DNA from: an uncultured Pirellula sp.
GTDB lineage: Bacteria > Planctomycetota > Planctomycetia > Pirellulales > Pirellulaceae
Length of the DNA stretch: 56,798 bases
NCBI GenBank assembly: GCA_903892355.1
Contig: CAITIE010000092.1
Span: 1-56,798, forward strand
Reading direction: 5' to 3'
In this document: one piece after another, positions 32,324-40,645 of the stretch
How the letters are laid out: each line of letters begins with the position of its first letter
Position numbering within the stretch: the stretch's first letter is position 1
Program-made: the position numbers and the translations under genes
The notes under the pieces: model-generated
What the model was told of the DNA's origin: nothing
Seen by the model: only the letters and a program-made list of their open reading frames with translations
The model's database searches: none

Positions 32324-34132
32324 TTACTTTGCCCCGCGGTCGACGATAAACGACAACTCGGCCTCATCCAACTTGATCTCTCGGATCGCCTTCAATAGCC
32401 CCGCGCGATCCAGGTTCTTGCTGTTGGCCGGCAACATGCCTGAAAGCGCGAACACCGACATGTGGTACTGCTTCATCCCAGGCCCCTTCGAACACATCGG
32501 GTCATACTCGGCCCGTTTTTTATCGTTCAAGCCGACGGTACCAACCCCTTTGCTGTTCTTCTCCAAACCCTTCTTATCGACAGGAATGTTGTACAGAACC
32601 CAATACGATTTTTCTTGATCCGGAGCCGTGTGCCAGATGCTCAGCGCAATCGATTTCGTCCCCTCAGGGACGTGGCTCCACTCGATCGGCGGGGATGCCT
32701 TGGCACCCTCGCATGTGTACTCAATTGGCAGCATTCCTTTCTTATCGAGCGCAGAACACTGAATCGCAAACCCAGTCTTACCAACCTTGGGTGGATTCAA
32801 AGATACCGCACCATTACGAACAGGCGGCCGTTGCCCGTCTCGCCCCTGACCCTCGCGCCCCCGCCCTTTATTTCGAGAATACGATTCGGTCTTGGTAGCC
32901 CCGTTGGGCTCCACAAACACAAATTCCATGTCACCGCTATCCGTCCAACGGTAAGTCACGGAGCCAAGTCGACCATTCACGTCGTAAACTAGCTTGTAAC
33001 GCCCCTTTTCCAACTCCTCAAACTTGGTGATTTTTGCCCCCCGCATCGGCGGCAGCGATGGTCGCACCGGTTCCGCCCTCGGCTGCGGATCGACTTGCCC
33101 TTCTTTCTCGACAACTTCACCATGAAAGCCCCCGTTGAGATACGGATACTTTTGGGTCGAGTGGTAATGGTATGCACCCTTGGCATCGGAATGCCCATTG
33201 AAGGCATCGAGATTTTTTACAGGCGAACCATCGGGCTCTGTGAAGCCATAGATCGGATACCCATCGAGCGCGTAGGCGATCGGTGCATCGACGCCAACGA
33301 TGGGTTGCAAATGGACGGGTGGCAAATGGTAATGGTAATCGTCTGCCCGGCCACAATGACCGCCGAACTCATCAAGCTCCCCGACCAGATACGCATCGTC
33401 ACCGCGATTGTTCAGCGGATTAAAAATAGGGATACCATTCGCGGCGATCGCGATCGCTCCTCGGAGAAACCGATTCTTGGTCGACATCGGTGACTTGGCA
33501 ACCTTGGGCACCAACGGTATCCGCCAAGCGTTCCCGCCGAAGTAGGACTGCGGCAATGGGACTTGCTGCTGCCACGATGTAATGCCCACCATCATGGAAT
33601 GATCGGGGATCCCGTCCGACTCAACATAAAAAAATCGGTCATCCCAACGTGTCTTAATCTCGTTCCGTTTGACGAACGGCTCAAACGCGCTGAGCATCTG
33701 AGCAGGTGGTTCCGGCGCTGTCGCTACCTCCACCATGGCCGTTGACGCCACGAGTGCCGGTGCCCCGCCAGCCGCCATAATTAGCTGCGCAGCTCGGATC
33801 TTCGCCAACTTTTGCAACACCCAACGATCATCGTCAGTAGCCAATTCACTCCTTGGGATTTCCACCAACGAATCATCCGACTTTCGTACTTGGACGATAC
33901 GATCATCGGCGCGAACAAAGCTCCCTTGAATCTCCTCACCGCCGACGAGTCGCCAGACATGCTCTTGTGCGTGCGTATGGCCACTGATGACATGTCGGCT
34001 CGCATCATGCCCACCGTGCGCATGCGCCGGCATCTGCATTGAACATAGGCTTAGAAGCAAACCGTCGACAGGAATCCCAACGAACGCTGCGATCGCACTC
34101 GCAAACCCAACAGAAGTTCGACCGAGCATCAT
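32324..34132 (-). CDS. SHD1-YHYH-PEBP fusion protein, exported
   Basis: A 602-aa protein with an N-terminal signal sequence ending near AHAHGG (about residue 40). A His-rich leader is followed by an SLA1-homology-type domain (VWRLVGGEEIQGSFVRADDRIVQVRK, about 60-110). A YHYH domain has DDYHYHLPP near 263 and GAYHYHSTQKYP near 320, with ALDGYPIYGF between. The C-terminal PEBP/Raf-kinase-inhibitor-like domain, about 450-600, has FAIQCSALDKKGMLPIEYTCEG and YHMSVFALSG. YHYH domains are thought to bind ligand or metal; the three together are unusual. Its ATG overlaps the stop of the sulfatase gene (34129-34132), so both are co-expressed. Confidence 0.85.
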   Translation of the reverse strand: MMLGRTSVGFASAIAAFVGIPVDGLLLSLCSMQMPAHAHGGHDASRHVISGHTHAQEHVWRLVGGEEIQGSFVRADDRIVQVRKSDDSLVEIPRSELATDDDRWVLQKLAKIRAAQLIMAAGGAPALVASTAMVEVATAPEPPAQMLSAFEPFVKRNEIKTRWDDRFFYVESDGIPDHSMMVGITSWQQQVPLPQSYFGGNAWRIPLVPKVAKSPMSTKNRFLRGAIAIAANGIPIFNPLNNRGDDAYLVGELDEFGGHCGRADDYHYHLPPVHLQPIVGVDAPIAYALDGYPIYGFTEPDGSPVKNLDAFNGHSDAKGAYHYHSTQKYPYLNGGFHGEVVEKEGQVDPQPRAEPVRPSLPPMRGAKITKFEELEKGRYKLVYDVNGRLGSVTYRWTDSGDMEFVFVEPNGATKTESYSRNKGRGREGQGRDGQRPPVRNGAVSLNPPKVGKTGFAIQCSALDKKGMLPIEYTCEGAKASPPIEWSHVPEGTKSIALSIWHTAPDQEKSYWVLYNIPVDKKGLEKNSKGVGTVGLNDKKRAEYDPMCSKGPGMKQYHMSVFALSGMLPANSKNLDRAGLLKAIREIKLDEAELSFIVDRGAK

Positions 34133-35574
34133 TCACCACCTTTGTTTTTCTTTGGATTATTTCCTTTGTTCTGACGTTGCTTTCGCTCATCAGGTTGCAA
34201 TGGTTTGGTCGGATCGTAGTCTCGGTTCAGTGTCGGCATCTGTGCATCGACGGCAACCAAGTACGCATCCAGTTTTTCTCGCATCGATCGCACTCGTTTC
34301 GGCTCACGATCTGCAAGATCCTTGCGTTCGGAGATATCACTGGACAGATCGAACAGACGGACTGAGTCGTCTTCATAGAAATGAATAAGCTTCCATCCAT
34401 CAAGCACAACGACTGAGTGAGGCGTGTTCCCGCTTTGGTAATGGGGAAAATGAAAAAACAATTCATCCCGACTTCGCTCGACGCGACCGTTCCCTTCCTG
34501 CTTGAGCAAGGTTGCAAGGCTACCACCTTCGAGTTGCTTCGGAAGTTTCTCCGAAGGAATCCCGGCCCAATCACAAAACGTCGGAAACCAGTCATAGCCT
34601 ACGACGGGTTGATTGCACCACGAGTCCGCCTTAACTCCTGGTCCCCGGACAATGAGCGGAATACGGATGCCCCCTTCCCACAGAGAACCTTTGCCTCCAT
34701 TGAGGCCGCCTCGTTTCCCTCCCGCACCATTATCCGACATGTAGATAACATACGTATTCTCTGCCAATCCCAAGCGATCGATGGCTTCCATCAATTTACC
34801 AACGCCTGTATCCAAGTCCTCGGTGATCGCGGCGATCGACGTGATCTTGGAGTCACCACCCGCATTTTTACTCTCATACTTTGCCAGGGTTGCTTTATTG
34901 GCGTTCTCGGAGGCATGCAAGGCATTCCAGGACAATTGGATAAAGAATGGCCTGTCTTGTTCTCGGGCTCGCCGCATGAATTTCTCAGAGCGATCTACCA
35001 TACCGAAGATATCGACTGGGTTTGGATCGGTGAACTGGAACGCATTTTCGTTCCCTGTGTCTCCATCATGTTCATCGTAACCGTGCTTGCCCGGTCCACC
35101 ACCGCTGATATGCCACTTACCGTAATGTGCTGTAGCGTATCCAGCTTGTCGAAGCAGTTCGCCGATAGTCACTTCCTCGGAGGCAATATTCTTAATCAAT
35201 CGTGGTTCGACCAGCTTACGCCCCGTTTCCGATGGAGCTGCTTTGGTCCAGTGAAGCTTGGCAGGACTCTTTCCCAACTGCAATGCAATACGCGTAGGCG
35301 AGCAGACGGGGGCAGGAGCGTAGGCCCACGAAAAACGCATACCTTGCTTCGCTAGGACCTCGAGATTCGGAGTATGAAACATCTCGCCTCTTGAACCTTC
35401 GACCTTTGGATGCATGGGAACCGATAGCCCCGCCCAACCTTGGTCATCGGACAGCATGAAAATAATATTGGGTCTTCGGTCCTCCCCAACTGCTGCCGCT
35501 CCGCAAAAAAAGCATGCGATGATCGAGAGGGTAAATCCCCCGAAATACCAAAGGCCCGAAGACACTCGTTTCAT
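34129..35574 (-). CDS. Formylglycine-dependent arylsulfatase
   Basis: A 481-aa exported sulfatase, arylsulfatase A family, hydrolysing sulfate esters of polysaccharides or other substrates. The signal peptide (residues 1-30) is followed by RRPNIIFMLSDDQGWAGL with the metal-binding Asp pair, and by the FGly site CSPTR at 91-95 (Cys91). YSDNGAGGKRGGL carries further metal ligands; ATAHYGKWHISGG is the second family signature. The C-terminus is a Lys/Asn-rich tail ending KNKGGE. Cys-type FGly formation would need a maturase (FGE or anSME), which is not in the window. It lies 84 bp downstream of the anti-sigma-like gene and overlaps the YHYH gene by ATGA. Confidence 0.94.
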   Translation of the reverse strand: MKRVSSGLWYFGGFTLSIIACFFCGAAAVGEDRRPNIIFMLSDDQGWAGLSVPMHPKVEGSRGEMFHTPNLEVLAKQGMRFSWAYAPAPVCSPTRIALQLGKSPAKLHWTKAAPSETGRKLVEPRLIKNIASEEVTIGELLRQAGYATAHYGKWHISGGGPGKHGYDEHDGDTGNENAFQFTDPNPVDIFGMVDRSEKFMRRAREQDRPFFIQLSWNALHASENANKATLAKYESKNAGGDSKITSIAAITEDLDTGVGKLMEAIDRLGLAENTYVIYMSDNGAGGKRGGLNGGKGSLWEGGIRIPLIVRGPGVKADSWCNQPVVGYDWFPTFCDWAGIPSEKLPKQLEGGSLATLLKQEGNGRVERSRDELFFHFPHYQSGNTPHSVVVLDGWKLIHFYEDDSVRLFDLSSDISERKDLADREPKRVRSMREKLDAYLVAVDAQMPTLNRDYDPTKPLQPDERKQRQNKGNNPKKNKGGE

Positions 35575-35658
35575 GGTTTCTTTCCTCCGGGTATTGCCTA
35601 GTTGCTGTTTTCTTATCTCATGTATCTGTTCGCACGACTCTTCACGCGTTCACACAAT

Positions 35659-36738
35659 TCACTCTCGCTCTACCAAACGATCGGCCTCATGGTGGAACTG
35701 GTGCGAGAAAAACTCTGGAGCGAGTAGTTCGCTATCAACCAACTCCATTTCCAGAAGTGGAATATGATCGGGGCCATAAGGCATGTCGTAGAACCGCAAG
35801 TATTCGATATCACCGGTATCCGCTCGATAATCGATTTCGAAACGAAACGGACCTCGCGATTGTTTCGACCGCTTGACTGCGACCAACTTCATGGTTGTTT
35901 CCGAGGCCGGCTCCACGCTCAAGTGATACGCGTCGAGGAGGATGGAGGTACCCTCGTCGATATTCCACAGCGGAACCGCATGTTCATGCCCAGGCAGGTC
36001 ACGATAAAATCGGGTCTGATCGTCGCTCACTCGCACCGGTGATCCGGGACGTATCGCCCAGCTACTTACTCTGTCACTACCGGTAATAAACCACTCCATG
36101 TTTTCCATCTGCCGCATCAAAACAAACTGCCGACCTCCTCTTACGAAGAGCTTCGCTCCATCAAGTGATGGCTTTGGAGGACGCGTATTCTCGGCTTGCA
36201 CCGGATATCTTCCTTTCCGTCGCGATGTTCCTTGCGAGGCCACGCGGATAGAAAACTCTCTATCTGGCGCACTTGCTGTCCTCTGGGAAATGCGTTGCAA
36301 TTCTTTAGCCACTGCGATTGCAGCGCCTCGGGATGGCAGAAACCAAAAGAGCATTACCAACACAGATGCAGCCAAGGCAGCCACCGTCGACCAACGACGA
36401 AATCGCGATCCCGTATCCCAACGATCCTCTGCTATCTGGCCATTGGTAGTCGCTTGACCACGAGCTAACTGGCTATCTGCGGCATGTAATTCCGACTCCC
36501 CCCAACCGAACACAGCATCGATCGGTATTGATGACTCAGCCGCAGCCATCGCAAAATGTTCTTGTAACAGCGCATCCAACATGCACGCTCGCACCAAGCG
36601 ATCGGCAAACCCAGGTTCCGCAACCAATCGTGCGCCCCCGTGCCGTAAGTCTTCTTGACTCAATCCGCCGTCGAGATAACGATCGATCCATGGTTCTATT
36701 GGTTCCGAAATCGGCCCGCTGGACTCTGAAGTGCTCAT
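35659..36738 (-). CDS. Anti-sigma-like single-span membrane protein
   Basis: A 359-aa protein coupled to the sigma factor. Its ATG (36736-36738) overlaps the sigma stop (ATGA). The N-terminal soluble part (IDRYLDGGLSQEDLRHGG) resembles planctomycete anti-sigma/FecR-type N-termini with a D-x-G-L/Y-x-x-x pattern, a transmembrane helix WSTVAALAASVLVMLFWFLP is near 175, and an outer domain of 170 residues has EFSIRVASQG, FVLMRQMENMEWF and LEMELVD. A longer frame to 36885 overlaps the sigma gene and lacks support. It likely sequesters the sigma factor until an envelope signal releases it. No zinc-binding anti-sigma motif is visible. Confidence 0.8.
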   Translation of the reverse strand: MSTSESSGPISEPIEPWIDRYLDGGLSQEDLRHGGARLVAEPGFADRLVRACMLDALLQEHFAMAAAESSIPIDAVFGWGESELHAADSQLARGQATTNGQIAEDRWDTGSRFRRWSTVAALAASVLVMLFWFLPSRGAAIAVAKELQRISQRTASAPDREFSIRVASQGTSRRKGRYPVQAENTRPPKPSLDGAKLFVRGGRQFVLMRQMENMEWFITGSDRVSSWAIRPGSPVRVSDDQTRFYRDLPGHEHAVPLWNIDEGTSILLDAYHLSVEPASETTMKLVAVKRSKQSRGPFRFEIDYRADTGDIEYLRFYDMPYGPDHIPLLEMELVDSELLAPEFFSHQFHHEADRLVERE

Positions 36739-37277
36739 GAGCCGCCTCCATGCAGTTGCCGATACTCGGCCGACTTCAACCGCCAATCCACACACATGGC
36801 CAGCTTGGCCCGAACCCTGGATAACGCTTGATAAACGGCATCGCAAGAAAGCGAGAGTTGCTTCGAGATGTCCTCGCAGCTCCATCCTTTCTCATAACGC
36901 ATCTCGAGCAATTCCCTCGAGCGCAATGGCAAACGGCCGACACATTCCGCAAGCGCGTCGCGACGACCGTCGGTGTCGCAAACCTCCCTATCAAAAGCCC
37001 TGCAAATCGCTTCGATCGCATCCGGCTCGAGCACGGCCGGAAATCGCCTCTGCTCTCGCAGCTCCCGCAAGACCTTATTCACTGCAATACCGCGAGCCCA
37101 AGCTCCAAACGGGCGGCTCGGATCGTATTCGGCAAATCGCTTCCACAAGATAATGGCGACCTCTTGGAACACGTCGTCCCTCGCCTGCCGGTTGCGGATC
37201 ACAGACCCGATAAAGGCTTTGACCTCGGTCTGATGCCTTAGCAATAGTTCTAGAAATTGGTCGTTCGCCGGATCCAT
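36735..37277 (-). CDS. Sigma-70 family factor, Rhodopirellula/Verrucomicrobium type
   Basis: A 180-aa RNA polymerase sigma factor of the ECF-like class expanded in planctomycetes and verrucomicrobia. Region 2 shows FIGSVIRNRQARDDVFQEVAIILWKRFAEYDPSRPFGAWARGIA, matching the R-D-D-V-x-Q-E motif and the W-x-R/G-x-A end. Region 4 is LPLRSRELLEMRYEKGWSCEDISKQLSLSCDAVYQALSRVRAKL. It is the first gene of a run with the anti-sigma-like, sulfatase and YHYH genes on the same strand; the sigma-to-anti-sigma overlap implies feedback control. Confidence 0.93.
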   Translation of the reverse strand: MDPANDQFLELLLRHQTEVKAFIGSVIRNRQARDDVFQEVAIILWKRFAEYDPSRPFGAWARGIAVNKVLRELREQRRFPAVLEPDAIEAICRAFDREVCDTDGRRDALAECVGRLPLRSRELLEMRYEKGWSCEDISKQLSLSCDAVYQALSRVRAKLAMCVDWRLKSAEYRQLHGGGS

Positions 37278-37500
37278 AAAACTCAGTTCCTCAGCAACTC
37301 TTTCCGCTTCGGACTGGATTTCTGACGCCCTTTTTCTGAATTTCTGCTTTCGTGACTTTCCTGAAACCGAAGCTCCAGGAAGGAACCGGAAGAAAAAGAA
37401 GGGTCAGGAGCCGGTTTTCCGTACAGGAAACTTTAGGACCGCGCGGCGACGCTTCCATGGAGAGCACCGGGAGCTATCGGCAAAACGAATCTTCGATCCA

Positions 37501-39546
37501 TTACAACTGAAACGCGTCTTCCTCGGCTTGCTCTGCATAGAGAGGCATATAGCGGTAGTAGACCTCGAGCATCATCGTGGACATGCACGTGCAGTAAAGT
37601 CGTCCACCCGCCTGGGCACTTATCCCGTCTTCGACATACCAACTGCCCGCTCCATGCCCCGTTTGGACTTGGGTCGAGACGATCTGATCCCGCATCTTGT
37701 TGTTCCAAGCATCCCACTCAGCTCCACCGTACTGCTTCATGACTTGCGTGGCGTAGTAGTTGTAGTAGTTGTCGGTTGGACTGGGCCCATCGGCTGCAAA
37801 CTTCTCCGCCGCAGCCTTGATTGTAGGTTCTTGTTTGTTCCAGCCAGAGTACATACGGCACAGCACGCCACATGCCGTCATCGCGGGGCGATAATCGGTC
37901 GGACTCTTCATCTTCGAGTCCAGGCTATAGTGGTACCCAAAGCCTCCGGGAACTTGCATGGTATCCAAGAACACATTCGCCTTGCGAACGACATCCAAGT
38001 CGAAGTTCAGGCCAGCCATCGCGCCGCTCTTGATGGCCATCATTTGCCAACCTACCACCGACAAATCTCCAGGTAGACCACCGATCGGGAAGGGCGAATA
38101 GTGCCACCCACCGGTCGCCGGGTTCTGTGCGTAAGCCAAGTAATTGATGCTCAACTGGGCTGCTTCTAATAGACGTTCATCTCGCGTCATTCCATACGCT
38201 TCGCACATTGCGATCGATGCAATCCCGTGAGCGTACATGTCGTCGAGCCCTTTACTGTGCCCGTCGCCAACCCACCACGCGCCGTATGGACCTTGGACAC
38301 GCATGCTATTGATCAAGAAACTGAGCCCCTTGAAGACGGTCTCTTTATACTCTCCTTCCATGTGCGTTTGGCCCGCGCCGAGGAAGCACATGAGGGCCAT
38401 TCCCGTCGCCGCATTCATGCTCGCAACCCGCTCTCCCGGCCGATCGCACTTGCCTCCACAAATCAATCCATGGGTCATCGTCCAAGCACCCGTTTCCGGA
38501 TTTTGGTGCTCGGCCAGCCATTTGAGGGCCATCGAAACAGCCCGCTCCGTTTCCGAGGTTCCACCAAATTTCTTCAGCAATTCGCGCTTGGTTTCTTTCG
38601 ATCGACTGCTGAGTGCGGCTCGCATCGCCGCGTTGCTCTGCGCTGCGATCCCCGACGAAGGAGCTAGGGATTGGCTAGCGCTGGGCATAGCAACAGCGGG
38701 AGCCGCCGCAATGATGTTGCTCAGGTCCACAGCTACTTTGGTATCGACCATCGTAGGCTCAACTGTCGGAGCGCTGGCCGCCATATCCTCGGTTGGATCG
38801 GTTTGTATTTCCGCGGTCGCATTATCGATTGCGAACTCTTCGAGCGAGTTGTCTTCGTCCCCCGCCGGCTCGCCTACCGTCAGCATCAGCTTGAGCTCTT
38901 TTTGAATCGGCTCGATATTCCAAGCTGCCAACGCGAGGATCGCTGCCACGTGAACCACAGTGCTGATCAACCAACTCGGAGCCGCACTCCAAAATCCACG
39001 ATTCCGATGCTTGTGCTGTCCTTCGTTCTCATCACGCTCATCACCAAGCTCATGGTTCGGCGAAACACCCGAAGTCACTATCGTGGTCGGATCCTCTGAA
39101 CTGGATGCAATCACCGTGCTCGCAGACGTCAAACTCGACGTCCGATCTTGCTTCCCGAGACCCGGACTCGCCCCCCCCCTTGCCGCACCATCTAGTACAA
39201 CTCCACCCTTGGTGTCCATAACCGTCTTCGTATCGTTGACTATCGTCGTGGTCCCGCTCTTACTCTTCGATACCGATGGTGTGATACCCTTGGCTGGACT
39301 GTTCTTCGCAGCCGCACTTGCAGACGGTGTCCCCTGAGTTGGAGCTCCGCTCCTCGGAGTACCACTCGTTGATGTAGCACTGGTAGGTTTTGTTTTTTTC
39401 GCCGCGGAGTTCGTGGCTTGTGGGTTCGCCTCCGAAAGACTCGAGTTCGGCAACGACGACCCATTGGATTCAGGCGTCCGTTCGGGTGCCTGGAACTCTG
39501 GTAAACCTAGGTCCAAATTATTGAGATCGTCGCCTGGGTTTGACAT
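37501..39546 (-). CDS. Membrane-anchored squalene-cyclase-like repeat protein
   Basis: A 681-aa protein. Residues 1-170 are low-complexity (Ser, Thr, Pro, Ala), then basic HKHRNRGFW and a transmembrane helix APSWLISTVVHVAAILALAAW near 190-215. An acidic linker and a long helical domain (about 330-640) follow, with repeats of the prenyltransferase/squalene-hopene-cyclase alpha-toroid: ALKWLAEHQNPETGAW, GLSFLINSMRVQGPYGAW, LSINYLAYAQNPATGGWHYS and FVLGYH-like helices. QNPETGAW and PATGGW are the QW-type repeats. The DxDD or HxxDCxx catalytic motif of squalene cyclases is not seen, so it is probably a binding scaffold. Length 681 is usual for this planctomycete family. ATG at 39546 is preferred over 39564. 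Confidence 0.85.
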   Translation of the reverse strand: MSNPGDDLNNLDLGLPEFQAPERTPESNGSSLPNSSLSEANPQATNSAAKKTKPTSATSTSGTPRSGAPTQGTPSASAAAKNSPAKGITPSVSKSKSGTTTIVNDTKTVMDTKGGVVLDGAARGGASPGLGKQDRTSSLTSASTVIASSSEDPTTIVTSGVSPNHELGDERDENEGQHKHRNRGFWSAAPSWLISTVVHVAAILALAAWNIEPIQKELKLMLTVGEPAGDEDNSLEEFAIDNATAEIQTDPTEDMAASAPTVEPTMVDTKVAVDLSNIIAAAPAVAMPSASQSLAPSSGIAAQSNAAMRAALSSRSKETKRELLKKFGGTSETERAVSMALKWLAEHQNPETGAWTMTHGLICGGKCDRPGERVASMNAATGMALMCFLGAGQTHMEGEYKETVFKGLSFLINSMRVQGPYGAWWVGDGHSKGLDDMYAHGIASIAMCEAYGMTRDERLLEAAQLSINYLAYAQNPATGGWHYSPFPIGGLPGDLSVVGWQMMAIKSGAMAGLNFDLDVVRKANVFLDTMQVPGGFGYHYSLDSKMKSPTDYRPAMTACGVLCRMYSGWNKQEPTIKAAAEKFAADGPSPTDNYYNYYATQVMKQYGGAEWDAWNNKMRDQIVSTQVQTGHGAGSWYVEDGISAQAGGRLYCTCMSTMMLEVYYRYMPLYAEQAEEDAFQL

Positions 39547-39837
39547 GAAAAAACCTCGATCCAAAAAACAGCCGCATCAGAAACCACGCTCTGGTTTTAG
39601 TCGCGCAGTGCTTGATGGATAATCACCTATCGGAAAAGAAAGTTTGCGGCGGTATTTTTTCCGTTTGGAACCCTCAAACAGCCGACCACCTCACCTTATC
39701 ATGGTAACGATTCGTTACATTCAGGTGTACTCAGGAACTCGCAAAATCCCCCCTTCCTGTCGCTTATCTTTCCGTTCCTCCCGCAATCTCCAGCCCCTTG
39801 AAATCCCTACCCCTTGAAACGAGGAGCAATTCCCACC

Positions 39838-40542
39838 ATGCAGTCCCCGCTCCCCTCAACGAATGCAGGTTTCGCGATCCTTGCCCTGCTCGCCTTGTGC
39901 ATTTCCTGCTCGACGAAATCAAACCCATCAGGAATGGAGCACGAGACGATGGAAATTGCGGAAGCCAACCCGGCGTTGGCCAGGACAAGCGGGCTTGGTT
40001 TGCCATCAATTGCCACGCCCCCATCCCCAGTCTCGATCGATCCCTCGGATGCGTCGAAAACCGAGGTATTCCAAGTGAAAATCGTTGGGCTTTCCAACAC
40101 TCAAGGCAATTGCTTGATCGCGGTTTATGCCTCCCCCCGCGGATTCCATAATCCCAACGTCGCCATTGCCAAAGAAACCATCCAGCTTTCAAAGAACTCC
40201 AACGACTCGGGACAGCCAATAAACGATGAACTCGTTTGGTCCTTCACCCTACCTCCAGAGGTTGAGGCGTCTCAGGCAAGCAATCCTACCAGTGCACGTA
40301 GCTCAGCAAGCGACGAAAACACAACGGATGCTATCCCCGAGATTCGCTTGGCGATCACCGCCTTTCACGATGCAAATGAAAATGGGGAACTCGACAAAAG
40401 CGCGATCGGTATTCCTACGGAAAAGTATGGGTTCTCGAAAAACCCCGCTCCTGGCTTCGGCCCACCCTCCTTCGACCAGACCGCCGTCCCGCTGTCACAA
40501 TTGCAATCCCATGGCTCTCCGGTCGAGATCAAGTTGCGGTAA
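39838..40542 (+). CDS. DUF2141-type lipoprotein
   Basis: A 234-aa exported protein. The leader ends at the lipobox ALCISC (lipidated Cys24), followed by a Pro/Ser-rich linker. The DUF2141 part has VKIVGLSNTQGNCLIAVYASPRGFHN and RLAITAFHDANENGELDKSAIGIPTEKYGFS, then FDQTAVPL: the D-x-N-x-N-G-x-x-D motif and the I-P-x-E-x-Y-G-F-S motif are typical. DUF2141 proteins have a beta-sandwich and bind Ca2+ or carbohydrate by proposal only. A GAGGAG ribosome-binding site at 39821-39826 supports ATG 39838. It precedes the OleC-like gene. Confidence 0.85.
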   Translation: MQSPLPSTNAGFAILALLALCISCSTKSNPSGMEHETMEIAEANPALARTSGLGLPSIATPPSPVSIDPSDASKTEVFQVKIVGLSNTQGNCLIAVYASPRGFHNPNVAIAKETIQLSKNSNDSGQPINDELVWSFTLPPEVEASQASNPTSARSSASDENTTDAIPEIRLAITAFHDANENGELDKSAIGIPTEKYGFSKNPAPGFGPPSFDQTAVPLSQLQSHGSPVEIKLR

Positions 40543-40645
40543 GTTGGCTTCGGTTCTATGTTTTCTAGGTTGTGAGAAGTCCCGAACCCTGGACTCCCCC
40601 CCCGCATCCCAAAACTTTTTTTGCCAGAAGAATCTCAGCCCTGTC

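Noticed and set aside
40226-40645. Longer N-terminus for the OleC-like protein
   Set aside because: The extra 140 codons lie out of frame across the DUF2141 gene and have no family similarity; the ATG at 40646 is used instead.
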